Positions 53,393-62,369 of a DNA stretch of 64,000 bases are shown here, one piece after another. Numbering within the stretch: position 1 is the stretch's first letter; each line of letters starts with the position of its first letter. The translations under genes and the position numbers were made by a program. Under the pieces are notes generated by a model. That model was given only the letters and a program-made list of their open reading frames with translations. It was not told where the DNA came from and did no database searches. Location: the NCBI GenBank assembly GCA_011053055.1, contig DRHT01000032.1, positions 1-64,000 on the forward strand, in the 5' to 3' direction. Source of the DNA: Halopseudomonas sabulinigri. GTDB taxonomy: Bacteria; Pseudomonadota; Gammaproteobacteria; Pseudomonadales; Pseudomonadaceae.

Positions 53393-53944
53393 TCAGAAAT
53401 TAGCTGGGGTGGTGGCGCTGATCAGCAGGCAGTCTTCTTTGTCGGACGGATTGCGGAAGCGATGTGGCTGGTTGCTGTCGAAGTAATAGCTGTCGCCGCT
53501 GGCCAGAATGTAAACCTCGTTGCCCACGGTGACTTCCAGCTGACCTTTGACTACGGTGCCGGCTTCTTCGCCTTCATGGTTGAGCATATCCGGACCGGTA
53601 TCAGTGCCGGGTGGGTAGGTCTCATTCAGGAAGGAAAAAGCGCGGTTGGGGTGGCCCTTGCCGACTAGCTTCATTGTCACGCCACTGGTGCCGATATCCA
53701 GCAGTTCGTCAGCGCGGTAGATCACTTTACGTTGGGCGTCTTCCTCTACTTCCAACGAAAAGAAATCGACCAGTGAAATCGGAATGCCGGAGAGCACTTT
53801 CTTCAGCGAGCTGACCGAGGGGCTGACGCTGTTTTTCTCGATCATCGAGATGGTGCTGTTGGTAACGCCGGCTCTTTTGGCCAGTTCTCGTTGTGATAAA
53901 GCCTTGAGCTTACGGATGGTTTTCAGGCGAGCACCAACGTCCAA
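53393..53944 (-). CDS. pauR: XRE-cupin regulator, PauR-like polyamine repressor
   Basis: A 183-aa regulator with an N-terminal XRE helix-turn-helix (LSQRELAKRAGVTNSTISMIEKNSVSPS) and a C-terminal cupin (LNHEGEEAGTVVKGQLEVTVG, YYFDSNQPHRFRN). The best start is TTG 53944, giving DVGARLKTIRKLKAL after GGAGG; the track's upstream ATG lacks this ribosome site. In Pseudomonas PauR lies beside dadX and represses polyamine catabolism genes; the same neighbourhood occurs here with a PuuB-like oxidase downstream of dadR. Confidence 0.88.
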   Translation of the reverse strand: MDVGARLKTIRKLKALSQRELAKRAGVTNSTISMIEKNSVSPSVSSLKKVLSGIPISLVDFFSLEVEEDAQRKVIYRADELLDIGTSGVTMKLVGKGHPNRAFSFLNETYPPGTDTGPDMLNHEGEEAGTVVKGQLEVTVGNEVYILASGDSYYFDSNQPHRFRNPSDKEDCLLISATTPANF

Positions 53945-54076
53945 AGGCAGATTCCTCCAGGGAATAGTCAGACAGGTTACACAGGCAGGTGTGCACAATG
54001 AGGCGAATCATTGCACGGGCGTTCAGAATTTTCAACAGATCACGGAATGAACAGTCCGCTCTGTGCGTTGTGTCGC

Positions 54077-55147
54077 TTAGCCTAGATATCGGCGCGGTAC
54101 GCGGTTCAGGTTGCAGAACAGCTGATAGGGAATGCTGTCTGCCCAGGCTGCGACTTCACTGGCGTTGAGGCCTGCGCCCCAGAGCCGGATGGTACTGCCC
54201 AGACTGCTGCCGGGCAGGTCGGTCAAATCAACCGTGAGCATGTCCATGGAGACGCGGCCAATCAATTGGCTGCGCTGACCGTCGACCAGTACCGGGGTGC
54301 CATCTTTGGCGTGGCGCGGATAACCATCGGCATAGCCCATGGCGACCACGCCGACGCGGGTGGGGCGCTGGGTGATAAAGCGCGAGCCGTAGCCAACTGG
54401 CTCGCCAGCCGGCAATTCGCGTACCGCGATGATCTTCGATTCCAACTGCATCACCGGCTGCAGCTGCTCAGCCTGTGGTTGAACGAAGCTGAAGGGTGTG
54501 GCGCCGTACAGCATGATGCCGGGGCGCAGCCAATCACCGTGGGCGCTAGGCCAGGCCAATATGCCCGGCGAGTTGCATAGGCTGGCGGGGCCGTTGAGCC
54601 CTTCATTCGCCTGGGCAAATACGGCGAGTTGCTCTTCCGTGCGGCCCGTATCGGGCTCGTCCGCTCGGGCGAAGTGAGTCATCTTGGTCAAGCTGGCGAC
54701 CTTGTTGTTGCGCTCCAGCCTGCGCCACGTATCGGCGTACTCGGTGGGGCTAAAGCCGACGCGATGCATGCCGGTATCCAACTTGAGCCAGATGTGCAGC
54801 GGCGCGGCTAGTTCGGTCTGCTCCAGCTGATTTAATTGTTCCGCATGATGCAGTACGGCCCAGAGGTTGTGCTCCGCCAATAGTGGCAACTCATCGGCTT
54901 CAAACCAGCCTTCCAGCAGCAAAATCGGCTTGCTGACGCCAGCGGCGCGCAGCTCCAGCGCTTCTTCTATACAAGCGACGGCAAAACCATCGGCTATGTC
55001 TGCCAACGCTTCGGCGCATTGCACCGCGCCATGCCCATAGGCGTTGGCCTTGATCACCGCCAACGCGCGCTGGCCGGACAGGGATTTAGCCAGCAAATAG
55101 TTCTGGCGCAAAGCGTTGAGGTCAATCAGGGCGTGGGCTGGGCGCAT
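54077..55147 (-). CDS. dadX: Catabolic alanine racemase DadX
   Basis: PLP-dependent racemase interconverting L- and D-alanine. The 356-aa protein has the PLP lysine in [14 protein letters not shown] near residue 33, [15 protein letters not shown], and the catalytic tyrosine region [14 protein letters not shown], with PVLVDGQ and [12 protein letters not shown] downstream. It follows ridA and dadA on the same strand, as in Pseudomonas dad operons, but is separated by a 219-bp leader with strong secondary structure. Confidence 0.95.
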   Translation of the reverse strand: MRPAHALIDLNALRQNYLLAKSLSGQRALAVIKANAYGHGAVQCAEALADIADGFAVACIEEALELRAAGVSKPILLLEGWFEADELPLLAEHNLWAVLHHAEQLNQLEQTELAAPLHIWLKLDTGMHRVGFSPTEYADTWRRLERNNKVASLTKMTHFARADEPDTGRTEEQLAVFAQANEGLNGPASLCNSPGILAWPSAHGDWLRPGIMLYGATPFSFVQPQAEQLQPVMQLESKIIAVRELPAGEPVGYGSRFITQRPTRVGVVAMGYADGYPRHAKDGTPVLVDGQRSQLIGRVSMDMLTVDLTDLPGSSLGSTIRLWGAGLNASEVAAWADSIPYQLFCNLNRVPRRYLG

Positions 55148-55160
55148 GAATAGGGTCTTG

Positions 55161-55185
55161 AAAAAATGCGGGCTGAATGCCCCGC
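55161..55185 (-). terminator. Terminator-like hairpin just upstream of dadX
   Basis: On the minus strand GCGGG-GCATTCAG-CCCGC is followed by ATTTTTT, 13 nt before the dadX ATG. The stem is only five or six pairs, so strength is moderate. Its position after the long hairpin at 55194-55311 suggests possible attenuation of dadX. Confidence 0.6.
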
Positions 55186-55193
55186 TAAGCTAA

Positions 55194-55311
55194 GGGACGT
55201 GCTGAACAATTCCGCAACCTCTGGCCTGAAGGTCTCAAAGGCGAGCGCTCAAGCATACATCTGCACGCTTGAGAACTCGCAGAGAGTCTGTGGAATTGCT
55301 CAGCACGTCCC
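55194..55311. repeat. 118-nt branched hairpin in the ridA-dadX gap
   Basis: Outer arms GGGACGTGCTGAACAATTCC (from 55194) and the inverse ending GCTCAGCACGTCCC (55311) match over 21 of 23 bp. Inner arms GCGAG-N2-CTCAAGC (55241-55254) and GCTTGAG-N2-CTCGC (55267-55280) pair around a 12-nt loop, with a small ACCT/AGGT side hairpin at 55217-55233. It may be an RNA leader of dadX or a MITE-like insertion. Confidence 0.8.
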
Positions 55312-55366
55312 AAGATTATCAGACGCGGTTCCTTGGCGGGAATGCGCGACTGATGAGGGGGTAGGT

Positions 55367-55723
55367 TTAAATTGCAGCGACCACTGACATCTCGACCAGA
55401 ATCTCGGGCTCGCACAGCTTGGCTTCCACGGTCGCGCGTGCCGGTGCGGTGCCAGCGGGTAACCATTGATCCCACACGCTGTTCATGGCGGCGAAATCGG
55501 CATCGATGTCTTTCAGATAGATAGTGACCGAGAGGATCCGCGTCTTGTCGGTGCCCGCTTGGGCCAGCAGCGTTTCGATTTCGTTAAGAGTACTGCGCGT
55601 CTGCGTTGCCGCGTCCTTATCCAGATCCTCATCAGCGGCCACTTGACCTGACAGGTAGAGGGTATTTTGATGAATCACAATCTGACTCATGCGCTCATTA
55701 GTGAGCAGTCGCTGGATGGCCAT
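55367..55723 (-). CDS. RidA-family protein of the dad operon
   Basis: A 118-aa YjgF/YER057c/UK114 (Rid) family protein. [19 protein letters not shown] and [24 protein letters not shown] contain the conserved trimer-interface Arg and Glu. Rid enzymes hydrolyse reactive enamine/imine intermediates, which D-amino-acid dehydrogenation produces, so its place after dadA is logical. Translation likely starts at ATG 55723, overlapping the dadA 3' end by 26 bp. Confidence 0.9.
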   Translation of the reverse strand: MAIQRLLTNERMSQIVIHQNTLYLSGQVAADEDLDKDAATQTRSTLNEIETLLAQAGTDKTRILSVTIYLKDIDADFAAMNSVWDQWLPAGTAPARATVEAKLCEPEILVEMSVVAAI

Positions 55724-56999
55724 GGTGCGCGGATTCCTTGTGTTGATCGTAACGGTTGAGATTGTAGTCGCCGGCGTCGATGGCGGTTTTTTTGCCATCA
55801 ATCAGGTCTGCCAGCAGTTGGCTGGAACCGCAGGACATAGTCCAGCCCAGCGTGCCGTGGCCGGTATTAAAATACAAATTGCGTAGCTTGCTGGCGCCAA
55901 TAATGGGCGTGCCATCCGGTGTATTCGGGCGGAAGCCGGTCCAGAACGTTGCCTCGCTAACCGCACCTGCCTCCGGGAACAGGTCGGAAACGACCATCTC
56001 CAGGGTGGCGCGACGCTTCTCACTAAGGCTATTGTCAAAGCCTGTCAGTTCAGCCATGCCGCCCACGCGGATACGATCGGCAAAGCGCGTCATGGCGACC
56101 TTATAGGTCTCGTCCATGATGGTCGAAACCGGTGCCATCGCATCGTTGGTTACTGGCAGGGTTAGCGAATAGCCCTTGATCGGATAGATCGGCAGCTCCA
56201 TACCCAGCGGTCGGGCGAGCTTGGGTGAGAAGCTACCGAGCGCCAGCACGTAACGGTCGGCTTGCAGGATTTCGCCGTTGGCCAGCTTTACGCCGGTGAT
56301 TTGGGCGCCATCACTGAGCAACTCGTCGATCTCGCAATTGAAGCGGAACTGCACGCCCAACTCGGCAGCCTTGTCGGCCAGGCGGGTGGTGAACAGATGA
56401 CAGTCGCCAGTTTCGTCATTGGGCAGGCGCAGACCGCCAACAATCTTGTGCGCGCTGGGTGCCAGGCCCGGTTCGGCGGCAACGCAGCCTGCCCGGTCGA
56501 GCAGCTCATAGGGCACGCCGCAACGTTCCAATACAGCGATATCCTTTGCGGCAGCGTCCATCTGCTGTTGAGTGCGAAACAGTTGCAAGGTACCAAGCTC
56601 GCGGTGCTCATAATCCACGCCGCTGTCGGTGCGCAGTGCCATCAGGCAGTCGCGGCTGTACTCGGCCAGGCGCATCATGCGCTCCTTGTTGACCGCGTAA
56701 CGGGCTGCAGTGCAGTTACGCAGCATTTGCACCATCCAGCGATATTGCAGTGGATCGCTCGTAGGTTTGATAGCCAGCGGTGCGTGCTTGGCTATCATCC
56801 ATTTGACCGCTTTGAACGGCACGCCGGGTGCAGCCCAAGGCGCAGAGTAGCCTGGGGAGATCATGCCCGCGTTGCCGAAGCTGGTTTCCAGCGCTGGGCC
56901 GCTTTGGCGATCGACCACGGTCACTTGATGTCCAGCCTTGGCTAGATACCAGGCGCTGGTGATGCCGATGACGCCGCTACCAAGAATAAGAACCTGCAT
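55698..56999 (-). CDS. dadA: D-amino acid dehydrogenase small subunit DadA
   Basis: FAD-dependent membrane-associated dehydrogenase that turns D-alanine to pyruvate plus ammonia. The 433-aa protein has the FAD site [21 protein letters not shown], then [30 protein letters not shown], a DadA signature, and near the end [17 protein letters not shown] and [12 protein letters not shown]. First gene of dadA-ridA-dadX, divergent from the Lrp-type dadR. Confidence 0.96.
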   Translation of the reverse strand: MQVLILGSGVIGITSAWYLAKAGHQVTVVDRQSGPALETSFGNAGMISPGYSAPWAAPGVPFKAVKWMIAKHAPLAIKPTSDPLQYRWMVQMLRNCTAARYAVNKERMMRLAEYSRDCLMALRTDSGVDYEHRELGTLQLFRTQQQMDAAAKDIAVLERCGVPYELLDRAGCVAAEPGLAPSAHKIVGGLRLPNDETGDCHLFTTRLADKAAELGVQFRFNCEIDELLSDGAQITGVKLANGEILQADRYVLALGSFSPKLARPLGMELPIYPIKGYSLTLPVTNDAMAPVSTIMDETYKVAMTRFADRIRVGGMAELTGFDNSLSEKRRATLEMVVSDLFPEAGAVSEATFWTGFRPNTPDGTPIIGASKLRNLYFNTGHGTLGWTMSCGSSQLLADLIDGKKTAIDAGDYNLNRYDQHKESAHHGHPATAH

Positions 57000-57138
57000 G
57001 GCACTGCTCCACAGAAGTAGAATACTGCCCTATGGGCGATATCACTATTCTATGGCAAGTGATCTGGTCTAATTTTTCGTTTATTTTGTATTTAATGACG
57101 AAAGATTCTTCTCGATATTAAATATTCAGAGGTTTTTT

Positions 57139-57633
57139 ATGAAAACCAAAAAAGCCTCCAGCCGCGAGCTGGACAAGATTGATCGCCACATTCTGCAATT
57201 GCTGCAGGATGAAGGGCGCATGTCCTATGTCGAACTGGGAGACAGGGTCGGCCTCTCTACTACGCCTTGCATGGAGCGAGTAAAGCGGCTGGAGCGGGAG
57301 AAGTTTATCCTCAGCTACGGCGCGCGGTTGAACCCACAAAAACTGCAGGCCAATTTGCTGGTGTTCGTCGAGATCAGTCTGTACTCCAAATCGGCCGACA
57401 TCTTTGACGATTTTCGCCGTGCCGCCACCAAGTTGCCGCACGTATTGGAGTGCCATTTGGTATCCGGAGACTTCGATTATCTGATCAAAGCGCGGATTTC
57501 CGAGATGGCGTCCTATCGCAAGCTGCTCGGCGACATTCTTTTGCGGCTGCCGGGGGTGCGGGAATCCAAGAGCTATATTGTGATGGAAGAATTAAAAGAG
57601 ACGCTCGCCATTCCGATCCCGGAGCCGGATTGA
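57139..57633 (+). CDS. dadR: Lrp/AsnC-family regulator, DadR-like
   Basis: A 164-aa Lrp-type regulator. The helix-turn-helix is LDKIDRHILQLLQDEGRMSYVELGDRVGLSTTPCMERVKRLE, followed by a RAM effector-binding domain (VFVEISLYSKSADIFDDF, CHLVSGDFDYLIKARI). It is divergent from dadA; in Pseudomonas the homologue activates the dad operon in response to L-alanine. The intervening A+T-rich gap (57000-57138) is the expected binding region. Confidence 0.91.
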   Translation: MKTKKASSRELDKIDRHILQLLQDEGRMSYVELGDRVGLSTTPCMERVKRLEREKFILSYGARLNPQKLQANLLVFVEISLYSKSADIFDDFRRAATKLPHVLECHLVSGDFDYLIKARISEMASYRKLLGDILLRLPGVRESKSYIVMEELKETLAIPIPEPD

Positions 57634-57720
57634 TGCCTGGCGTTGTTCTGCCGAAGTTTAGTGTTTATGCTGCTGTAAATTTTTATTGACACTAATGCGC
57701 CTATTTCAAACGGATATCCC

Positions 57721-59025
57721 ATGTCAGCCAGCGCCACGCATACCCATGAGCATGCTCCTTCCTATTACGCGGCCAGCGCCAATCGTCAGCTGTCTTTGCC
57801 GGTCCTGCAAGGCGAAGAACAGGCCGATGTGTGCATCATCGGCGGCGGCTTTACCGGGCTCAATACCGCAATAGAACTGGCGCAGAAAGGTATGTCGGTG
57901 GTGTTGTTGGAAGCGCATCAAATTGGCTGGGGCGCTACTGGCCGCAACGGCGGGCAGATCATTCGCGGTGTTGGTCATGACGTGGATCAGTTTGAGAAGC
58001 AGATTGGCGCAGAAGGCGTACGTAATCTCAAGCTGATGGGCATCGAAGCCGTGGATATCGTCAAACGGCGTGTTACCGAACTCAGTATCGATTGCGACCT
58101 GACCATGGGCTACTGCGATCTGGCGAATAAGCCGGCGCATATGGAGAGCTTTCTGGCTGATAAAGCAGATCTGGAATCGCTCGGTTACAGCCACGAAATG
58201 CGCATGATTGAACGCGATCAACTGCATACGGTAGTCAACTCCGATCGCTATATCGGTGGTATGACTGACATGGGTTCAGGTCATCTGCATCCGCTGAATC
58301 TAGCGCTGGGTGAAGCCGCCGCCGCGCAGCAACTGGGTGCACGCCTGTTCGAGCATTCAGCGGTAACGCAGATTGATTACGGCCCCTGCCTCACTGTGCA
58401 CACCTCAACCGGCAAGGTTAAAGCCAAGCAACTGGTGATCGGCTGCAATGCGTATCTGGGTCGCCTGCATCCCAGGTTGAGTAGCAGCGTGATTCCGGCG
58501 GGCAGCTATGTGATCGCTACCGAACCGCTGGGTGAAGAGCGGGCACGTGCGTTGATTCCGCAAAATATGGCGCTCTGCGATCAACGGGTGGCGCTGGATT
58601 ACTATCGGCTTTCTGCCGACCATCGCCTGCTGTTTGGCGGCGCCTGTCATTACTCGGGCCGTGATCCGGCAGATATTGCCGCCTATATGCAGCCCAAAAT
58701 GCTGAAGGTGTTCCCGCAGCTGGCTGGCGTAAAGATCGACTATCAGTGGGGCGGCATGATTGGCATTGGCGCTAACCGCCTGCCACAGATTGGCAAGCTG
58801 CCGGATCAGCCTAATGTGTTTTACGCGCAGGCCTATTCCGGCCATGGCGTTAACGCCACACACCTGTCTGCCAAGTTGCTTGCCGAAGCCATCAGCGGTC
58901 AGGCCAGTAGCGGCTTTGATTTGTTTGCCAAGGTGCCGCACATGGCGTTTCCCGGCGGCCAGCGGTTCCGCGCGCCGCTGCTGGCGATGGGCATGTTGTG
59001 GGAGCAGGCCAAAGAGCTCTTCTAG
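57721..59025 (+). CDS. FAD-dependent oxidoreductase (PuuB/PauB-like)
   Basis: A 434-aa D-amino-acid-oxidase-fold enzyme like gamma-glutamylputrescine oxidase. The FAD site is DVCIIGGGFTGLNTAIELAQKG, followed by HQIGWGATGRNGGQIIRG, the typical GATGRNGG motif, and near the end YAQAYSGHGVNATHLSAKL. Its place next to dadR and near pauR mirrors Pseudomonas polyamine loci. Substrate (glutamylated polyamine) is inferred. Confidence 0.88.
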   Translation: MSASATHTHEHAPSYYAASANRQLSLPVLQGEEQADVCIIGGGFTGLNTAIELAQKGMSVVLLEAHQIGWGATGRNGGQIIRGVGHDVDQFEKQIGAEGVRNLKLMGIEAVDIVKRRVTELSIDCDLTMGYCDLANKPAHMESFLADKADLESLGYSHEMRMIERDQLHTVVNSDRYIGGMTDMGSGHLHPLNLALGEAAAAQQLGARLFEHSAVTQIDYGPCLTVHTSTGKVKAKQLVIGCNAYLGRLHPRLSSSVIPAGSYVIATEPLGEERARALIPQNMALCDQRVALDYYRLSADHRLLFGGACHYSGRDPADIAAYMQPKMLKVFPQLAGVKIDYQWGGMIGIGANRLPQIGKLPDQPNVFYAQAYSGHGVNATHLSAKLLAEAISGQASSGFDLFAKVPHMAFPGGQRFRAPLLAMGMLWEQAKELF

Positions 59026-59046
59026 GGCTCACGGCCAACAGCGATC

Positions 59047-59207
59047 GAGCCTGTCGGACTTAACACTGCCCTACTGCGGAAAAGCCGCATTGGGTCATTT
59101 TCGGCGCTCTTTTTCGTTGAATAGAATGACTATTCGCCTCCGAAGACCACAAAAACTGCCTCCAACCAGGTTTCCCCTCGCTACGGGCAGTTAAGTCCAA
59201 CAGACTC
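59047..59207. mobile_element. MITE-like 161-bp element with 18-bp terminal inverted repeats
   Basis: GAGCCTGTCGGACTTAAC (59047-59064) is inverted at 59190-59207, with 16 of 18 bases matching, and a further GCCC/GGGC continues inward. The interior has no ORF but a small AATAG-AATGA-CTATT dyad. It fills the gap between two convergent genes. No transposase or second copy is in the window, so its mobility is inferred from structure only. It could instead act as a bidirectional terminator. Confidence 0.62.
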
Positions 59208-60545
59208 CTAGCGCTGTTCCAGCTCTACCAGTCCGTGGGGTAGCTCGGCTACCTTGCAGGGCTGGGCACTCAGGTCGATCAGGTCGCCGTTATTCGGCAC
59301 CAGCCCGCCAAGCCCCAGGCTGCGGCCAAACTGCATGTGGGCCTTCTGGTGATATATCTCACCATGCACCGGCAGCAGATATCGCGCTTTCAACCAGCCG
59401 TAGAGTTCGCGCAGGTCTTCCTGCGGCGGGTGACCAGAAGCGTGGATCGGTGCCATGTCGTCATCAATGATCTGCATCCCCTGCTCTTTCAGTCCTTGTT
59501 TGATGCGCGCGAGCGCCTCTTCGTTGCCGGGAATCAGGCGTGAGGAGAACACCACGGTGTCGCCTGGTTCAAGGCTCAGCTGCGGATGATTGCCGCTGGC
59601 CAGCCTGCCCAGTGCTGCGGCGGGCTCGCCCTGGCTGCCGGTACAAATCCACATTTGTTGCTCGCGGGGTAAATGCCCAAGCTCCCAGGGACCAATATAA
59701 CCAGGGCGGCTGTTCAGGTAGCCTTGGGCGCGACCAAAACCGTGCATATTGACCAGGCTGCGCCCAAGCAGTGCGGCGTAGCGTCCACAGTCAAAGGCAA
59801 TTTCGGCCAGGCTGTGCAAGCGCGCAAGGTTGCTAGCAAAGCACGTGACAATCACCCGCTCGCGACACGGGCGAATAACGTCCTGCAGACCATTTTGTAC
59901 TGCGGCTTCCGAGCGGCTGGCGCCAACCACTGGCGCATTAGTTGAGTCTCCGATGATGACGTCTACACCCTGCCTACCGAGGGCCTGCAAGCGACCCTGC
60001 GCGGTTAAACCACCGACCAGCGGCTCAGGGTCGAGCTTCCAGTCACCGCTGTGATAGAGCCGCTTACCGGCAACATCGAGCATGATGGCGTGGGATTCTG
60101 GGATGGAGTGCGTGACAGGAATCCATTCGGCCTGAAAGGCACCGATGCCAATCGGCTCCAGGGGTTGTATCTCATGGATGCGCGGCCAAGTGAGGCCGGG
60201 ATCGAGCTTGGCGCGAATCAGCCGTGCGGCAAAGGGGCTGGCATAGATTGGGCAATCCATGGCGCGCCAGATATGCGGAATCGCGCCAATGTGGTCTTCG
60301 TGGCCGTGGGTGATAAGGATCGCGGAGAGCTTGATGTCATGGCGTTCGAGTGCCGACAGGCTGGGCACCGATACCGAGTTGCGCCCGCTGGGGGTGGCGT
60401 TCAGCGCAAAGCCACAATCTATCGCAATCCATTCGCCAGCGGAGCCATAGAGATAGAAGTTGGCGCCAAACATCCCGGCACCGCCGAGGGCGACAAACAG
60501 GGGGCCGGGCTGGCGGTGTAGTTGTTCAAAACGCGGAGCGGGCAT
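59208..60545 (-). CDS. RNase J-like metallo-beta-lactamase-fold hydrolase
   Basis: A 445-aa beta-CASP family metallo-hydrolase. HGHEDHIGAIPHIW is the HxHxDH zinc motif, with further ligands in PVTHSIPESHAIML and YHSGDWKLD. The beta-CASP part has IVTCFASNLARLHSL, ICTGSQGEPAAAL, VVFSSRLIPGNE and the late PIHASGHPPQEDL and LLPVHGE. It lacks a long C-terminal domain of full RNase J. AAGGA precedes the ATG. RNA or small-substrate specificity cannot be decided. Confidence 0.9.
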   Translation of the reverse strand: MPAPRFEQLHRQPGPLFVALGGAGMFGANFYLYGSAGEWIAIDCGFALNATPSGRNSVSVPSLSALERHDIKLSAILITHGHEDHIGAIPHIWRAMDCPIYASPFAARLIRAKLDPGLTWPRIHEIQPLEPIGIGAFQAEWIPVTHSIPESHAIMLDVAGKRLYHSGDWKLDPEPLVGGLTAQGRLQALGRQGVDVIIGDSTNAPVVGASRSEAAVQNGLQDVIRPCRERVIVTCFASNLARLHSLAEIAFDCGRYAALLGRSLVNMHGFGRAQGYLNSRPGYIGPWELGHLPREQQMWICTGSQGEPAAALGRLASGNHPQLSLEPGDTVVFSSRLIPGNEEALARIKQGLKEQGMQIIDDDMAPIHASGHPPQEDLRELYGWLKARYLLPVHGEIYHQKAHMQFGRSLGLGGLVPNNGDLIDLSAQPCKVAELPHGLVELEQR

Positions 60546-60608
60546 GCGGTCCTTCCATCGGTAGATGCGGCCAGCTTAGCAGATGATGCCGCTACGCTGG
60601 CTCCGACC

Positions 60609-61838
60609 TCAGCCGAAAAACCAGTAGCAAACCCCAATCGCGGTCAACATGCCCGCCAAGTCGGCCAGCAGAGCGCAGCCCAGCGCGTGGCGTACACGAC
60701 TGATGCCGATGGCGCCGAAGTACACAGCCAACACATAGAAGGTGGTCTCGGTACTGGCCTGGAAGGTGGCGGCCATTTTCGCCGGAAAACTGTCCACGCC
60801 GAAGGTGTTCATGGTTTCGATCATCATTGCCCGCGAGCCGCTGCCAGATAGCGGTTTGATAAAGGCAGTGGGTAGCGCATCGACAAAGCGGGTATCCCAA
60901 CCAAAGGTCTCGGCCAGCCAGCGGATGCCGTCCAACCCGGCATCCAGCACACCGCTGGCGCGCAGCACGCCAACTGCCACCAGCATGGCGACGAGAAACG
61001 GCAGTAGCGAAATGGTCACGTCAAAACCCTGCTTGGCGCCTTCAATAAAGCTGTCGTAAACGTTCACTTTGCGCAGAGCAGCAACCAGCAAAAAGGTGAT
61101 GATGATGCCGAACAGGGTCAGATTACCCACCAGCGTCGAGGTGGCGGCTAACGCCTCGGCAGATAGCCCGGCGAGGGCGGTCAAGAGCAGGCCAAGCAGC
61201 GCCGCACCGCCAGCCAGATACCCCAGCACTACCGGGTCCCAGAGCTTCAAGCGTTGCATCAACGCAACGCTGAGCAAGCCCACCAGGCTGGAAGCGGTAG
61301 TGGCTAGCAGGATAGGCAGGAAGACCTCAGTAGGATCGCTGGCGCCTTGTTGCGCGCGATACATAAATACCGTCACCGGCAGAAGCGTGAGCGAGGAGGT
61401 GTTGAGCACCATGAATAGGATCTGCGCGTTGCTGGCGGTATCCTTGCTCGGGTTCAAGGTCTGTAGCGAATGCATGGCCTTGATGCCGATGGGCGTGGCG
61501 GCGTTGTCCAGCCCTAACACGTTGGCGGCAAAATTCATTGTGATGTGCCCGAGCGCCGGATGGCCGCTGGGTACTTCGGGCATCAGCCGGCGAAACAGCG
61601 GATCAAGTAAACGCGCCATCAGGTTAATCAGCCCGGCTTTCTCGGCGATGTTCAGAAAACCCAGCCAAAGCGTCATGGTGCCCACCAGCACCAGCGTGAT
61701 CTCAACGCTCAGCCGGGCCATCTCGAACAAGGCGCTGACCAGCCGGCTGAACACCTCGGCGTCACCCATTCCCAGCCATTGCCAGAGGGCGGCGGCGAAG
61801 GCGCTGAGGAAGAATCCAAGCCAGATCCAATTGAGCAT
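60609..61838 (-). CDS. Nucleoside-recognition (Gate) domain membrane protein
   Basis: A 409-aa integral membrane protein resembling a fusion of SpmA and SpmB. The first half has FAANVLGLDNAATPIGIKAMHSLQ, the second LPFLVAMLVAVGVLRASGVLDAGLDG and PLSGSGSRAMMIE. Both halves are Gate domains with several helices. ATG 61838 gives a family-like N-terminus; the track adds 14 residues. The transported compound is unknown. Confidence 0.87.
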   Translation of the reverse strand: MLNWIWLGFFLSAFAAALWQWLGMGDAEVFSRLVSALFEMARLSVEITLVLVGTMTLWLGFLNIAEKAGLINLMARLLDPLFRRLMPEVPSGHPALGHITMNFAANVLGLDNAATPIGIKAMHSLQTLNPSKDTASNAQILFMVLNTSSLTLLPVTVFMYRAQQGASDPTEVFLPILLATTASSLVGLLSVALMQRLKLWDPVVLGYLAGGAALLGLLLTALAGLSAEALAATSTLVGNLTLFGIIITFLLVAALRKVNVYDSFIEGAKQGFDVTISLLPFLVAMLVAVGVLRASGVLDAGLDGIRWLAETFGWDTRFVDALPTAFIKPLSGSGSRAMMIETMNTFGVDSFPAKMAATFQASTETTFYVLAVYFGAIGISRVRHALGCALLADLAGMLTAIGVCYWFFG

Positions 61839-61964
61839 GTAGTGCGGGTGTCCTGTGATGCTGATCAATAATGCCGACATTTATGTATGTCGCGCGCCGC
61901 TGGCGTAGGCCGAGCTTGCCTGCTTTGCTGACAGTTAGTCCAGTCTTGCCGTAAAGGAAGCGCC

Positions 61965-62369
61965 ATGCCCAGTCTTGACAGCAGTGCCAGTCAAATTAAG
62001 ACCTTGAGTGACAAGGTGCCTGCCGATGCCGCAATTCAGATGCTCAATCTGCTGCGCTTCAACGCGCACGGCGAATACCCTTCCGGGACCGACGCTCATC
62101 CCTGCTCCGGACGCGATGCCTACGCCCGGTATCTGCGTGCGGTGGCCGACAGCATGGCGGCGGTAGGCGCGCATATCAGGTTGCAGAGTCGCGTGCTACA
62201 CACCCTCATTGCGCCGCAGGGCGAGCAGTGGGATGAGGTGCTAGTGTTTGAGTTTCCGTCGCTGGCCGCCTTTCTCAGCTTGCTGGAGGACGAGCAGTAC
62301 AAGGAGGCAGCGGTGCACCGGACGGCTGCGCTGATGGATTCGCGATTGGTGTGTACCACTGAGGCGTAG
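61965..62369 (+). CDS. DUF1330-family protein
   Basis: A 134-aa protein of the dimeric alpha-beta barrel (DUF1330-like) superfamily: IQMLNLLRFNAHGEYPSGTD near the start and DEVLVFEFPSLAAFLSLLEDEQYKEAAVHRTAAL in the later half. AAGGAAG precedes the ATG. The last 95 bp overlap the convergent amidase gene. Function unknown. Confidence 0.84.
   Translation: MPSLDSSASQIKTLSDKVPADAAIQMLNLLRFNAHGEYPSGTDAHPCSGRDAYARYLRAVADSMAAVGAHIRLQSRVLHTLIAPQGEQWDEVLVFEFPSLAAFLSLLEDEQYKEAAVHRTAALMDSRLVCTTEA

Noticed and set aside
59023-59211. CTAG at both sides of the MITE-like element as a target-site duplication
   Set aside because: The left CTAG is 20 bp away from the terminal repeat and both copies coincide with TAG stop codons, so the match may be chance.
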